Assembly: GCF_000024845.1 (NCBI RefSeq)
Contig: NC_013501.1
Location: 1,492,001-1,556,000 of the forward strand
Length of the DNA: 64,000 nucleotides
Source of the DNA: Rhodothermus marinus DSM 4252
GTDB lineage: Bacteria > Bacteroidota > Rhodothermia > Rhodothermales > Rhodothermaceae
Direction: 5' to 3'
Shown here: piece after piece, positions 1 through 10,888 of the stretch
Layout of the letters: each line of letters begins with the position of its first letter
Numbering within the stretch: the first letter of the stretch is position 1
Made by a program: the position numbers and the translations under genes
Notes under the pieces: generated by a model
Seen by the model: only the letters and a program-made list of their open reading frames with translations
Told to the model about the DNA's origin: nothing
Databases searched by the model: none

Positions 1-1205
1 GCATCCACATCCTGCGCGGATTCGAGAAAATCTTCGGGGCGCTGGACGAAGCCATCCGGATCATCCGCGCCGCGCGCGACAAGGCCGACGCCGCCCAGCG
101 CCTGATGCACCGCTTCCAGCTCGACGACGTGCAGGCCGACGCCATCCTCGAAACGAAACTCTACAAGCTCTCGCGGCTGGAGATCGAAGCGATTCGTCAG
201 GAACTGGAAGAAAAAGAACGCCAGGCGGCCGAACTGCGGGCACTGCTGGCCGACGAAGCCGCCCGCTGGGGACTCATCCGCGAGGAATTGAAGGCCATCA
301 AAAAGCAATTTGCCGACGCGCGGCGCACCGTCATCGCCGGACCCGACGAGGGCTTCGAATACAACCAGGAAGCCTACATCGTGGACGAAGACGTGTACGT
401 CATCGTCACGCGGGACGGCTGGGTCAAGCGCCAGCGCTCCTACACGGACGTGCAGAGCATCCGCGTCCGCGAAGGCGATACGGTGGGCTGGGTGCTTCCT
501 GGTTCGACCCGTGCCACCGTCGGTTTCTTTACGAACTACGGCCGCTGCTACACCACGCGCATCGACTCGCTTCCCAGCACGACGGGGTACGGCGATCCGG
601 TGCAGAAGCTGTTCGACTTTTCGGACCGGGAGCGCGTTGTCGGCGTGGTGGTCTTCGACGAGCGGGCACTTCCCCGACCGGTTCCGGAGCCCGAAGTCGA
701 ACCGGCACTGTTCGAGAACGGGGAGCAGGAAGCGCCCCGTGTGCATGTGGTGGCCGTCACCCGTAAGGGCCAGACGCTCCGCATCCCCATCGATGGCTTC
801 CGGGAGCCGTCCACGAAAAATGGCCGCCTTTTCATGCGCCTGGAGAAAGGCGACGAAGTGCTGGGTGTCGAGGTAGCGGCCGGCGACGAGAACGTCTGTC
901 TGGCTTCACGCGAGGGCTACGTGCTCATCTTCCCCGTGCACCAGATTCCGCCGGTCAAGTCGGCGGCCAAAGGCGTGATCGCCATGCGTCTGGGCAGGGG
1001 CGACGAGGTGCTGGGCTTCACGCTGGCTTCGGCCGCCCGCGAGGGGCTGGAGGTGGAGACCAGCCGCGGCCGGCGCGAGATCGTCCGCACCACGAAGTTC
1101 GAGGTGTCGCGCCGGGGTAACCGGGGCCGGCAGATCATACGGCGCGGCCAGCTCGTCCGGGTCATCCCGGCACCGGTGGAAATTCGACTGAACGGACAGG
1201 GATAA
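1..1205 (+). CDS. Type IIA DNA topoisomerase subunit A (GyrA/ParC family), C-terminal part
   Basis: This is the 3' part of a DNA gyrase or topoisomerase IV A subunit; the reading frame is open from base 3 to the window edge, so the N-terminal catalytic-tyrosine domain lies outside. What remains is the end of the coiled-coil tower (a helical stretch with DDVQADAILETKLYKL) followed by the DNA-wrapping beta-propeller blades, with repeats such as EDVYVIVTRDGWVKR, GQTLRIPIDGF and GYVLIFPVHQIP. No canonical GyrA box is seen; a degenerate SRRGNRGR lies in the last blade, so gyrase versus topo IV cannot be settled here. It is 13 bp upstream of the B subunit, suggesting co-transcription and a dedicated A-B pair. 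Confidence 0.9.
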   Translation, partial: IHILRGFEKIFGALDEAIRIIRAARDKADAAQRLMHRFQLDDVQADAILETKLYKLSRLEIEAIRQELEEKERQAAELRALLADEAARWGLIREELKAIKKQFADARRTVIAGPDEGFEYNQEAYIVDEDVYVIVTRDGWVKRQRSYTDVQSIRVREGDTVGWVLPGSTRATVGFFTNYGRCYTTRIDSLPSTTGYGDPVQKLFDFSDRERVVGVVVFDERALPRPVPEPEVEPALFENGEQEAPRVHVVAVTRKGQTLRIPIDGFREPSTKNGRLFMRLEKGDEVLGVEVAAGDENVCLASREGYVLIFPVHQIPPVKSAAKGVIAMRLGRGDEVLGFTLASAAREGLEVETSRGRREIVRTTKFEVSRRGNRGRQIIRRGQLVRVIPAPVEIRLNGQG

Positions 1206-1218
1206 GCAGACAGAACCT

Positions 1219-3165
<1,947 letters not shown>

Positions 3166-3220
3166 TCGAACCGTTTTTTCCGAACGGCTGTCGTATTCGG
3201 GACTGCAACTTTGCGCGTAG

Positions 3221-4099
3221 TCAGGCGCGGACGCGGGCGACCAGCCCGGTACCGGCAAAGATCAATCCCATGCCCAGCAGGCTCAGCGGCGTGGGGATCT
3301 CGCGGAAAAACAGCAGGCCCCAGAGTGCACCGAAGACGACCTGCAGGTAGTTCATGGCGACCGCCCGGCCGGCCTGTTCTTCGGCCAGGCCGCGGGTCAT
3401 CCAGACCTGCGCGATCTGGGCGCTGAGCCCCACGCCCGCCACCACGACGAGCCAGTCGAGCGGCGAGGGCCAGACGGCCGTGGGCAGCGCCATCGGAAGC
3501 GAGCCGATCGTCGAGACCAGCGGGAAATAGAACACGATGGTCAGCGGGTGCTCGGTGCGGCGAAGTTCGCGCACGATCGTGTAGGCGCCGGCGCTGAAGA
3601 TAGCCGCGCCCATGGCGGCGGCCACGCCCAGCGGATCCAACCCGGCCGTGTGGGTGCCGAACAGAAAGCCCGGCCGGGCCACCAGCACCATGCCGAGCAA
3701 GCTGAGCAGAATGCCGGCGATTTCGTGGCGGCCGATGGGTTCTTTCAGCCAGAGGGCGGCCAGCAGCGTGGTGAAGACCGGGCTCGTGTGCTGAAGCACC
3801 AGCGTGTCGGCCAGCGGCAGCCGCGTCAGCGCAAAGTAGAGGCAGCTCAGCGACACGAAGCCCACCACGCCGCGCAGGATCAGCAGGCCCGTCCGCTGTC
3901 CCCGCCACGAGACCCGTTGCCAGCGGAGCAGCAGGTAGCTGTAGAAAAGCGTGACGACGCTGCGGATGAGAACGATTTCCTGGCTGGGCAGATGGCGGCC
4001 GGCCACTTTCACGAACAGCCCCATCAGGCTGAACATGAAGGCCGAGCCGATCATATAGCGCAACCCGCGCGAGAGTCCGAGCGTCGCCGGCGTCGTCAC
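3221..4099 (-). CDS. EamA/DMT-superfamily transporter
   Basis: This is an inner-membrane drug/metabolite transporter family protein of 292 aa with about ten hydrophobic helices arranged as two EamA repeats. The first repeat starts around residue 13 (MIGSAFMFSLMGLFVKVAG) and the second around residue 150 (GVAAAMGAAIFSAGAY). The substrate cannot be told from sequence; relatives export metabolites, amino acids or nucleosides. It is convergent with the topoisomerase B gene, with 55 bp between the stops, and is transcribed alone. The long opposite-frame reading frame in this interval lacks coherent domains. Confidence 0.85.
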   Translation of the reverse strand: MTTPATLGLSRGLRYMIGSAFMFSLMGLFVKVAGRHLPSQEIVLIRSVVTLFYSYLLLRWQRVSWRGQRTGLLILRGVVGFVSLSCLYFALTRLPLADTLVLQHTSPVFTTLLAALWLKEPIGRHEIAGILLSLLGMVLVARPGFLFGTHTAGLDPLGVAAAMGAAIFSAGAYTIVRELRRTEHPLTIVFYFPLVSTIGSLPMALPTAVWPSPLDWLVVVAGVGLSAQIAQVWMTRGLAEEQAGRAVAMNYLQVVFGALWGLLFFREIPTPLSLLGMGLIFAGTGLVARVRA

Positions 4100-4285
4100 T
4101 TCCCTGCGTCAACGGTCTGGCGTCCAGAGGAACGCCGCAAAAACGCGCAGCCGGCCGTTTTGTGGCTTGAATTCCAGAAAAAGGCGTCCGTCGTGGAGAT
4201 TGCGTAAAAGTCCGGCAGAAGTCGGGAGTCCGACGGGAACGAAGCCACGGGTGGCGGTGTTTTAGCGTCGCGCTCAGAGATTGAC

Positions 4286-4358
4286 AGGTCCGTAGCTCAA
4301 CTGGTAGAGCAGCGGACTCTTAATCCGCGGGTTGGGGGTTCGAGTCCCCCCGGACCTA
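4286..4358 (+). tRNA. tRNA-Lys (anticodon CTT)
   Basis: A full cloverleaf can be drawn by hand. The acceptor stem AGGTCCG pairs with CGGACCT, the D-arm contains GCTC/GAGC, the anticodon stem GCGGA/TCCGC encloses the loop CTCTTAA with anticodon CTT at 34-36, and the T-stem GGGGG/CCCCC encloses TTCGAGT. The discriminator is A. The 3' CCA is not encoded (the next bases are CA). A strong hairpin terminator follows 5 bases later. Confidence 0.96.
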
Positions 4359-4363
4359 CAGAG

Positions 4364-4401
4364 AAAGGGTTGCTGGTAAAATAGGCCGGCAACCCTTTTT
4401 T
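4364..4401 (+). terminator. Rho-independent terminator of tRNA-Lys
   Basis: AAAGGGTTGC-TGG pairs with CC-GGCAACCC across a short loop and is followed by six Ts. It lies immediately after the tRNA and fits intrinsic termination. Confidence 0.85.
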
Positions 4402-4617
4402 GTATCGTGACAAACGATAGGCTCTGTCGGGCGGTGTTTTCCCGGCCAATGAGGGTCACCGCCGGTAGGTCGAACGTGTAGCAGGCCAGGTGCGGATGCG
4501 GGCGGGGCACTTCCATGCAGAGCAATCCTGTCGCATAACGTGCGGTACGGGGAGCCATCGAGCCGTTTCGCCAGGACTAAAAGATTGAAGGTATACGTCA
4601 GGCTTCACATCAAAGGA

Positions 4618-5748
4618 TCAGGTCGTATGTGGTGCAGGCGCCAGTGCTTCCATCCGTTTCCGTGCGTGGCGACGACCGGCTTCGGTCAGGTGGACCATGC
4701 GGCCTTCAAGGCGCAGCCAGCCTCGCCGCCGGCCTTCTTCCAGAATGCGGGCAAACTTTTCGTCGGTCCAGTTCAGATGAAGGGGCAGCGTGGCGCGATG
4801 GCGTTCGGCCGTGGCCTCCGGCCTGTGCTCGTGGTGCAGCAGATGGATCAAAAGCAGGTCCAGCGCAAAATCGCGCTGCTGCCGACGATGGCGGCGCCAA
4901 CGGGCCAGTAGTCCGGTCTCCGGAGCCAGCAGCCAGACCAGGCAGAACAGCACGCCCACCATGGTGGCCATTGATCCGGCGATCGACACGTCCAGCAGCC
5001 GGGCCATGCCGTAGCCCGGTACGGCACTCAGCACGCCGAAAAGCAGGCTCCCCAGCAGGTAGGTCGGCATCCGGCGGGCCAGCAGGAGAGCAGCAGCCGG
5101 CGGGCCGATCATCAGTGCAATGACCAGAATGGCGCCCACCGCATGGAAGGCGGCCACCACCGTGACGGCCACGAGGCCCATCAGCAGGTAATGCAACAGC
5201 ACGGGTCGAAAACCCAGCACGGCTGCTGAGGCCGCATCGAACGTCGCCAGCACCAGCTCCTTGTAAAGCAGTCGGATCAGCAGCGCGTTGATCAGCAGGA
5301 GGCCGGCCATGGTCCAGAGCGCGCGCGGACCGAGGTCAATCCCGCGCCAGATCAGCCGATCGAACGGCACGAAGGCCAGCTCGCCCAGAAGCACGGCGTC
5401 GGTGTCCAGATGCACCTGGCCTGCAAAGCGAGCAATCAGCAGCACGCCCACGCTGAACAGCGCGGGGAAGACCAGCCCGATGGCCGTATCCTCGCGCAGC
5501 CGGCCGGTCTTTTCCAGCAGTTCGATCAGGTAGACCGTGAGCAGTCCCGAAGCTCCGGCCAGCACAAGCAGCAGCGGATGCTGAAGGTTTTCGGTGAGAA
5601 AGAAACCGACCACGATCCCGGGCAACACCGCGTGGCTGATGGCGTCGCTGACGAGGCTCATGCGGCGCAGCACGAGAAAGGCGCCGGGCAGCGCACACGC
5701 GGCCGCTGTCAGCATGGCTACCAGCAGGATCTCGAGAGCCGGACTCAT
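4618..5748 (-). CDS. Metal ABC transporter permease (TroD/MntD-like) with C-terminal winged-helix-like domain
   Basis: This is a membrane subunit of an ABC-3 family Mn/Zn/Fe importer, 376 aa. Residues 1 to about 280 hold roughly eight to nine helices with the family signature SDAISHAVLPGIVVGF. From about residue 285 (basic linker RRHRRQQR) to the end there is a soluble extension absent from ordinary ABC-3 permeases. It ends in a wing-like segment, RMVHLTEAGRRHARKR, similar to the LTEAGRKIA wing of the MntR-type protein in the same operon. The ATG at 5748 (MSPALE) was chosen because its first bases overlap the upstream permease stop (ATGA). Last gene of a five-gene operon. Confidence 0.88.
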   Translation of the reverse strand: MSPALEILLVAMLTAAACALPGAFLVLRRMSLVSDAISHAVLPGIVVGFFLTENLQHPLLLVLAGASGLLTVYLIELLEKTGRLREDTAIGLVFPALFSVGVLLIARFAGQVHLDTDAVLLGELAFVPFDRLIWRGIDLGPRALWTMAGLLLINALLIRLLYKELVLATFDAASAAVLGFRPVLLHYLLMGLVAVTVVAAFHAVGAILVIALMIGPPAAALLLARRMPTYLLGSLLFGVLSAVPGYGMARLLDVSIAGSMATMVGVLFCLVWLLAPETGLLARWRRHRRQQRDFALDLLLIHLLHHEHRPEATAERHRATLPLHLNWTDEKFARILEEGRRRGWLRLEGRMVHLTEAGRRHARKRMEALAPAPHTT

Positions 5749-6812
5749 GGCGTGTGAGATGAACGTTCGGTAAGTTGCCAGCCCTGATCCGGCGTGCGCC
5801 GGACTTTCCCGCGCCGCTCCAGATCGCGCAGGATGGCCTCGACGGGAACGTCGGCGCCCAGCGCCGCCTGGATGGTGGCGGTGGGGTGCGGATGCTCTGC
5901 GTCCGGATGGCGATGCGCCAGCTCCTGAAGGACGGCCATTACGGCCTGGCGGGCGGTTTCCCGGGCCCGTCGCCGTCGAACGTATTGCCAGAGCAGGCCG
6001 CGTGCCGGGGCAACCAGCACCGACAGCAGGGCCAGCGCGGTCAGCAGTAGTACGATGAGGGGACCGGTGGGAAGCCGGGGGGCAAGGCTGCTGATCCAGG
6101 CGCCCAGCGCGCCACTCAGCAGCCCGAACAACCCGGCCAGCAGCAACACGCGGCCGTACCGGCTGCTCCACTGGCGAGCAGCCGCCGCCGGGGCCACGAT
6201 CACAGCACTCATCAGCACGACGCCCACCGTTTGAAGTCCGATGATGATGGCCAACACGAGCAACACGATCAGCAGCGTCTGCAGCCGGCGCACCGGAAGC
6301 CCCAGCGTGGCCGCGTAGGCCTCATCGAACAGTACGAGCTGGATTTCTTTCCAGAAGGCCAGCACCAGCGCGAAGGCCAGCGTGCCGGCCGTGGCCATGA
6401 CGATCAGATCCTCCCGAAGCAGCGTGGCCGCCTGGCCGAAGAGGAAGCGATCCAGCCCTGCCTGTGCCGCGCCGGCCGTATGCTGAGCGGCCGAAAGCAG
6501 CACCACGCCGAGTCCGAAAAAGACGGCCAGCGCCATGCCCAGCGCTGCGTCGAAGCGGACGCGCGTTGTGCGCAGGATGGCCTGCACCCACAGCAACGCC
6601 AGCGTGCCGCTGACGGCCGCGCCGAGTTGCAGGACCACCGGAGCTTTCGAGCCGCTGAGCAGAAAAGCCAGCACGATACCCGGCAGCGCCGCGTGGGCGA
6701 CGGCATCGCCGATCAGCCCCTGACGCCGGAGCACGGCCAGTGTACCCAGCGATCCGGAGATCAGCCCGAGCAGGGCCGCCCCGGTCATCACGATGCGCAG
6801 CGTGAAGTCCAT
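5745..6812 (-). CDS. Metal ABC transporter permease (TroC/MntC-like) with C-terminal extension
   Basis: This is a second ABC-3 permease, 355 aa, probably forming a heterodimer with its neighbour. It has the signature GDAVAHAALPGIVLAFLL and about nine helices up to roughly residue 278. After the basic linker RRRRARETAR comes a soluble tail of about 77 residues with helix-turn-helix/wing character (VPVEAILRDLERRGKVRR, then GWQLTE). The start is the ATG at 6812 (MDFTLRIV), 2 bp past the ATPase stop; upstream in-frame sequence is the ATPase gene read out of frame. The 3' end overlaps the next permease by 4 bp (ATGA), which suggests translational coupling. Confidence 0.88.
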   Translation of the reverse strand: MDFTLRIVMTGAALLGLISGSLGTLAVLRRQGLIGDAVAHAALPGIVLAFLLSGSKAPVVLQLGAAVSGTLALLWVQAILRTTRVRFDAALGMALAVFFGLGVVLLSAAQHTAGAAQAGLDRFLFGQAATLLREDLIVMATAGTLAFALVLAFWKEIQLVLFDEAYAATLGLPVRRLQTLLIVLLVLAIIIGLQTVGVVLMSAVIVAPAAAARQWSSRYGRVLLLAGLFGLLSGALGAWISSLAPRLPTGPLIVLLLTALALLSVLVAPARGLLWQYVRRRRARETARQAVMAVLQELAHRHPDAEHPHPTATIQAALGADVPVEAILRDLERRGKVRRTPDQGWQLTERSSHTP

Positions 6813-6814
6813 GG

Positions 6815-7558
6815 CTACGTCGGATTCACCGTCGGAGCCGGGACCACCATGCGGCCGCCGTAAGTGCGCCGCAGATTTTCGGGGGTGAAGGCCTCGGCCA
6901 CTGGCCCACAGGCAATGCACTGGACGTTCAGCAGCACCACCCAGTCGAAGTATTCGGCCACGGTGGACAGGTCGTGATGGACCACTACAATGGTCTTGCC
7001 CTGCTGCTTGAGCCATCGTAGCACGTCGAGCAGCGTGGCCTCGGTAGGGGCGTCCACGCCCTGAAACGGCTCGTCGAGCAGGTAAAGCTCCGCTTCCTGA
7101 GCCAGCGCGCGGGCTAGCAGCACGCGCTGTTGCTGGCCGCCGGAAAGCTGACCGATCGGCCGGTCCGCCAGCTCGGCCATCCCGACGCGTTCGAGCGCCG
7201 TCCGAGCCAGGGTACGTTCGGCTGCTCCGGGGCGACGCAGCCAGCCCACGCGTCCGTAGGTGCCCATCAGCGCCACGTCGAACACGGTCGCCGGAAAGTC
7301 CCAGTCCAGTTCGGCCCGCTGAGGCACATAGGCCACCCGGCGTTCCCGGGCACGAAACAGCCGGCCCAGCACCCGGATGCGCCCGGCGGCCGGCCGCACA
7401 ATCCCCAGCACGGCCTTGAGCAGCGTGCTCTTGCCGGCGCCGTTGGGGCCAACGATCGCGGTCATCTGGCCGGCCGGAATCACCGCGTCCACGTCCCAGA
7501 GCACCGGCTGCTGCTGGTAGGCAACGGTCAGGTCTTCGATTTCAATCGCCCACTTCAT
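6815..7558 (-). CDS. Metal ABC transporter ATP-binding protein (TroB/MntB/ZnuC-like)
   Basis: This is the cytoplasmic ATPase of the Mn/Zn importer, 247 aa. It carries Walker [10 protein letters not shown], the ABC signature [15 protein letters not shown], Walker [13 protein letters not shown] and a switch histidine in VVVHHDL. It follows the binding-protein gene with a 4-bp ATGA overlap and precedes both permeases. This is the order binding protein-ATPase-permease-permease seen in tro/mnt-type systems. Confidence 0.95.
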   Translation of the reverse strand: MKWAIEIEDLTVAYQQQPVLWDVDAVIPAGQMTAIVGPNGAGKSTLLKAVLGIVRPAAGRIRVLGRLFRARERRVAYVPQRAELDWDFPATVFDVALMGTYGRVGWLRRPGAAERTLARTALERVGMAELADRPIGQLSGGQQQRVLLARALAQEAELYLLDEPFQGVDAPTEATLLDVLRWLKQQGKTIVVVHHDLSTVAEYFDWVVLLNVQCIACGPVAEAFTPENLRRTYGGRMVVPAPTVNPT

Positions 7559-8502
7559 GGCAGGGTCGCTTCACGAAGGGCTTCGACGATCGTGTCGATG
7601 TTGGTGCGGATCATGCCTGTGTAGGTGCCGGCCGGCGAGCCCGGGTCGCCCAGCGCATCGGAGTAAAGCGGACCGGCCAGCCGCACCGAAAAGCCACGCG
7701 CCGCCACGGCTTCCTGAAGCGCCCGCAGGTAGCGCTCCGGCACGGAGCTTTCCACGAAGATGGCCGGCACGCGACGGGCCACGATGAATTCGGCCAGTTG
7801 CTGGACGTCGGCCGCACCGGCTTCGGAGGCCGTCGAGACGCCCAGCAGGCCGTGCACTTCCCAGCCGTAGGCGTCGCCGAAGTAGCGGAAGGCGTCGTGC
7901 GAGGTGATCAGCACACGCCGCTCCGGTGGCAACAGGGCAGAGCGACGGCGCACGTAGGCGTCGGTGCTGTCCAGTTCGGCCAGATAGGCGGCAAGTCGGT
8001 CCCGGAAGAACGCGGCCCGCGCCGTGTCCATGCGGGCCAGCGCGTCGGCCACGCAGCGGGCCGCAAATTGCCAGCGGCGCACGTCCATCCACACGTGCGG
8101 GTCGTAGACACCCCCGAAGCCGGAGGCGCGCAGCCGCAGGCTGTCGGGTACGCACTCGGCCACGGCCAGCGTTTGCCGTCCCAGCGCCCGCATGCGCTCG
8201 AAGACTTCGGTCATCTTGCCTTCCAGGTGCAGGCCGTTGTAGAGCACGAGGTCGGCCTGCTGCATGCGGGCCACGTCGCCTTCGCTGGCGCGATAAAGGT
8301 GGGGGTCGATGCCCGGGCCCATGAGCGCGGTTACCTCCACCGCCTCGCCGCCAAGCTGACGGGCCAGATCGGCCACGATCGTGGTGGTGGCTACGATGCG
8401 CAGCCGCCCGTCCGTCCGGGACGGAGTGGCCTGACATCCCACCAGCACCAACAGAACGACGGCGGCATAGCCGCTCAGGAGGAAACTTCTTCGACGGCCC
8501 AT
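7555..8502 (-). CDS. Metal ABC transporter substrate-binding lipoprotein (TroA/MntC/ZnuA family)
   Basis: This is the high-affinity periplasmic Mn/Zn-binding lipoprotein, 315 aa. The signal peptide ends in a lipobox (LVGC, Cys22). Family metal-ligand regions are visible: [10 protein letters not shown] (first His), NGLHLEG (second His), and the C-terminal lobe with SHDAFRYFG and FVESSVPER. The short His-rich loop typical of ZnuA is absent, slightly favouring Mn or Fe over Zn, though specificity cannot be read with certainty. The 5' end overlaps the repressor gene by 28 bp and the 3' end overlaps the ATPase by 4 bp. Confidence 0.92.
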   Translation of the reverse strand: MGRRRSFLLSGYAAVVLLVLVGCQATPSRTDGRLRIVATTTIVADLARQLGGEAVEVTALMGPGIDPHLYRASEGDVARMQQADLVLYNGLHLEGKMTEVFERMRALGRQTLAVAECVPDSLRLRASGFGGVYDPHVWMDVRRWQFAARCVADALARMDTARAAFFRDRLAAYLAELDSTDAYVRRRSALLPPERRVLITSHDAFRYFGDAYGWEVHGLLGVSTASEAGAADVQQLAEFIVARRVPAIFVESSVPERYLRALQEAVAARGFSVRLAGPLYSDALGDPGSPAGTYTGMIRTNIDTIVEALREATLP

Positions 8503-9131
8503 ATCGCTTCGGCAAGTTCTCGAGGAAGGAGAAAGCGTTCATCACCCACGGCGAGGCGGACGCCCGAGGCGGTGTGTTCGAGCACATGCACGCGCGTGCC
8601 CGGACGCAGTGACAGACGCGCCAGCAAATTCAACGTATCGGGGTCCTGAGCCCGGACGCGGACGACTCGGGCAACGGCTCCCATCGGCAGCAGCGGCATC
8701 GGACGGCCCGGTTCGATGGCCGGAAACGTCAGTTCCGGCGTGGGAATCGGGTCGCCATGCGGATCCCGCTCGGGGTGCCCCAGCCATTCCGCCATGCGGG
8801 CTTCGAGGCGCTCGCTGATCACGTGCTCCAGCCGTTCGGCTTCGTCGTGCACCTCGTGCCAGTCGAAACCCAGCGCTTCGGCCAGGAAGGTTTCGATCAG
8901 CCGGTGGTGCCGCAATAGCTCGATGGCGATCTTGCGGCCGGCTTCGGTCAACCGCGCACCCTGATAGGGCCGGTAGTCCACCAGTCCCAGCGCCGCCAGC
9001 TTCTGCAACATGCCCGTCACCGAGGCCGGGCGCACGCCCAGTCGCTCGGCCAGCGCCGTTGTCGAGACCGGCTCGCCTTCGCCCAGCAGAAAAATCTGCT
9101 TCAGATAGTCCTCCTGTGCTTCGGACAGCAT
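8475..9131 (-). CDS. DtxR/MntR-family metal-dependent transcriptional repressor
   Basis: This is a 218-aa metal-sensing repressor. The N-terminal winged helix (MLSEAQEDYLKQIFLL, TTALAERLGVRPASVTGML, LVDYRPYQGARLTEAG) is followed by the metal-binding dimerisation domain (HHRLIETFLAE, HDEAERLEHVISERLEARM) and a C-terminal FeoA/SH3-like domain from about residue 145. It is the first gene of the importer operon and overlaps the binding-protein gene, so repressor and transporter are made together. A DtxR-type palindrome in its promoter suggests autoregulation. Confidence 0.93.
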   Translation of the reverse strand: MLSEAQEDYLKQIFLLGEGEPVSTTALAERLGVRPASVTGMLQKLAALGLVDYRPYQGARLTEAGRKIAIELLRHHRLIETFLAEALGFDWHEVHDEAERLEHVISERLEARMAEWLGHPERDPHGDPIPTPELTFPAIEPGRPMPLLPMGAVARVVRVRAQDPDTLNLLARLSLRPGTRVHVLEHTASGVRLAVGDERFLLPRELAEAIWAVEEVSS

Positions 9132-9165
9132 TTTTAGGTGAAGACTTGTTCTGATTGAATCGTAA

Positions 9166-9197
9166 TTTAGTTTATCCTAAAAACAAAAGCAAGTCAA
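9166..9197 (-). promoter_or_regulatory. Promoter and DtxR/MntR-type operator of the metal-importer operon
   Basis: Read on the minus strand there is a -35 TTGACT (9192-9197), a 17-bp spacer and a -10 TAAACT (9169-9174). Overlapping the -10 is the imperfect palindrome TTTAGTTTATCCTAAA (9166-9181), close to the TTTAGG/CCTAAA half-sites bound by DtxR-family repressors. A further TTTAGG half-site (9133-9138) lies just before the start codon. Binding by the adjacent repressor would block RNA polymerase. The binding is inferred. Confidence 0.6.
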
Positions 9198-9226
9198 AAA
9201 AAGAACGCCTCCCACGTGGGAGGCGT
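9195..9226 (-). terminator. Rho-independent terminator of the CHRD-protein gene
   Basis: A perfect 22-bp inverted repeat (ACGCCTCCCAC / GTGGGAGGCGT, 9205-9226) is followed, on the minus strand, by a T-run at about 9195-9204. The T-run abuts the -35 of the metal-operon promoter, so one transcription unit ends where the next begins. Confidence 0.8.
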
Positions 9227-9301
9227 CCGCTGCAGCGCTACCCGGAAGCCGGACCCGTTTTCCCTCAGGCGGGTAGCGCTGCGAAGGCGTTCTGGCGCGA
9301 T

Positions 9302-10741
9302 TCAGCGCAGATGCATGAGCGTGCGGCTCTGGTTTCCGTAGGGCGTTTCGAGTCGGTACTGGTAGAGGCCAGCCGGAAGCGTGGCGGCGTCGAACACGAT
9401 CTGGTAGCGGCCGGCCGGCAGGAAGCCATCTACCAGCGTCGCCACGCGCTGGCCCAGCAGGTTGTAGACGGCCAATGTGGCCCGGCCGGCCTGCGGGAGC
9501 GCGAACGTGATGGTGGTGCGGTCGCGGAACGGATTCGGGTAGTTCGGCGCGAGCGTCAGGGTGGCTGGCGGTTCGCCTTCGAGCGATTCCAGGGCGGTCA
9601 GTACGAGCTGGCCCGGACGAACCTGTCCCCGAATCTCCCCGGCCGGATACTGGGCGGTGTGGATGTTGATGTAGATGTTGCCGGCCAGCAACTCCCGGAT
9701 CAGTTCGTCGGTCAGCGGCTCGTCGTCGCTCGGGCGCCAGACGCCGGAGGCCGTGTTGCCCTCGAGCGGGATGGTCCGGACGACGGGGCCGTCCTGGCCG
9801 GCAGGCGCCTGATGAAAGTGAGCAGCCTGGACGGCGCCCGTCAGCCCGGTAACCGTGAGGTGGTAGACCAGTCCGGCTTCGGTCAGCGCCAGAAACGCCG
9901 TGCCGCGTCCGTTGCTGGTGACCGTGCCGGTTTCCTGCATGGGATCGAGCGACACGACGGCCCCGGTGCCGCCGGCCAGTTGCACCTGTCCGCGGATTTC
10001 GCCGGCCGGATACTGGGCGGTGTGTACGTTCAGGTAGAGCTGGCCGAGCAATAGCGCCATGATGAGCGAGTCGGGGAGGTCGGTCCAGACGCCGGCGGCG
10101 GTATTGCCCTCGAAGGTAATGGCGTGCACCACGGGACCGCTGACGCCGGCCGCGCCGTAGTGGAAGTGGGCGGCCTGGATCGGGCCGGTCAACCCTTCTA
10201 CCGAAATCTGATAGACCAGACCGGCCTCGGTGAGTGTCAGGTGGGCCGTGCCCTGTCCGTTGCTGGTGACGGCGTCGGTTTCCTGCTCGGGCGTGAGGTC
10301 GGCATGCAGGGCGGTGCCGCCGCTGAGCCGCACTTGGCCGCGGATTTCGCCGCCCGGATACTGGCTCGTGTGGATGTTGATGTAGAGCTGGCCGAGCAGC
10401 AACGCCGTGATCAGCTCGTCGGTCAGCGGCTGGGCGTCGGCGGCCGTCCAGATGCCCGTGGCCGTGTTGCCTTCGAACGTGATGGCGCGGACCACCGGTC
10501 CGTCGGCGCCGGGGGCGGCCTGGTGAAAGTGGGCCGCCTGAACGGGGCCCGTCAGGCCATCAATGGTGATGACGAACTGCAGGCCTTCGTCGGTCAGGGC
10601 CAGTGCGGCTGTGCCGCGTCCGTTGCTGGTGACCGTGCCGGTTTCCTGTTCCGGGGTAAGCACGGCCGAAAAGAAGGTCTGGGCATGGACGGGCAGGGCA
10701 AACAGGAGCAGCCAGGCTCCCAGGGCGTAGCGCGTGCGCAT
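9302..10741 (-). CDS. Secreted protein with three CHRD domains and a T9SS-type C-terminal sorting domain
   Basis: A 479-aa exported protein. The signal peptide (residues 1-20, cleaved after AHA-type VHA) is followed by three tandem CHRD domains (about 22-143, 144-260, 261-378). Each has the pattern QETxxVTSNGxGTA, GLTGxxQAAHFH, GPVVxxI and YPxGEIRGQV. Residues 395-479 are a FlgD-like/Por-secretion sorting domain beginning NYPNPFRDRTTITFALP with GLYQYRLETP near the end. CHRD domains are of unknown biochemical role. The three copies are very similar at the DNA level, so unequal recombination could change the copy number. It has its own terminator. Confidence 0.88.
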   Translation of the reverse strand: MRTRYALGAWLLLFALPVHAQTFFSAVLTPEQETGTVTSNGRGTAALALTDEGLQFVITIDGLTGPVQAAHFHQAAPGADGPVVRAITFEGNTATGIWTAADAQPLTDELITALLLGQLYINIHTSQYPGGEIRGQVRLSGGTALHADLTPEQETDAVTSNGQGTAHLTLTEAGLVYQISVEGLTGPIQAAHFHYGAAGVSGPVVHAITFEGNTAAGVWTDLPDSLIMALLLGQLYLNVHTAQYPAGEIRGQVQLAGGTGAVVSLDPMQETGTVTSNGRGTAFLALTEAGLVYHLTVTGLTGAVQAAHFHQAPAGQDGPVVRTIPLEGNTASGVWRPSDDEPLTDELIRELLAGNIYINIHTAQYPAGEIRGQVRPGQLVLTALESLEGEPPATLTLAPNYPNPFRDRTTITFALPQAGRATLAVYNLLGQRVATLVDGFLPAGRYQIVFDAATLPAGLYQYRLETPYGNQSRTLMHLR

Positions 10742-10888
10742 GGTTCCGGCGGGTCAGGTGAACGGGGTGTTTGCTTCGTGAAGTACCTGAGCCACGCCGA
10801 ATGCCTACCGGGGGCAGAACAAAAAGAACGAAGCGGGAGGCCAGGCGTTTGTAAGGCCCCTGTAGTGAAACACGACGGACGGGTCTGA

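Noticed and set aside
4281-4286. TTGACA just before tRNA-Lys as a -35 box
   Set aside because: It ends at the first base of the tRNA, so it cannot serve as the tRNA promoter.
4274-4558. Minus-strand 94-aa frame ending GGTRTPNPRIKSPLLYQLSYGP
   Set aside because: This is the well-known spurious translation of the antisense strand of a tRNA gene; it overlaps tRNA-Lys.
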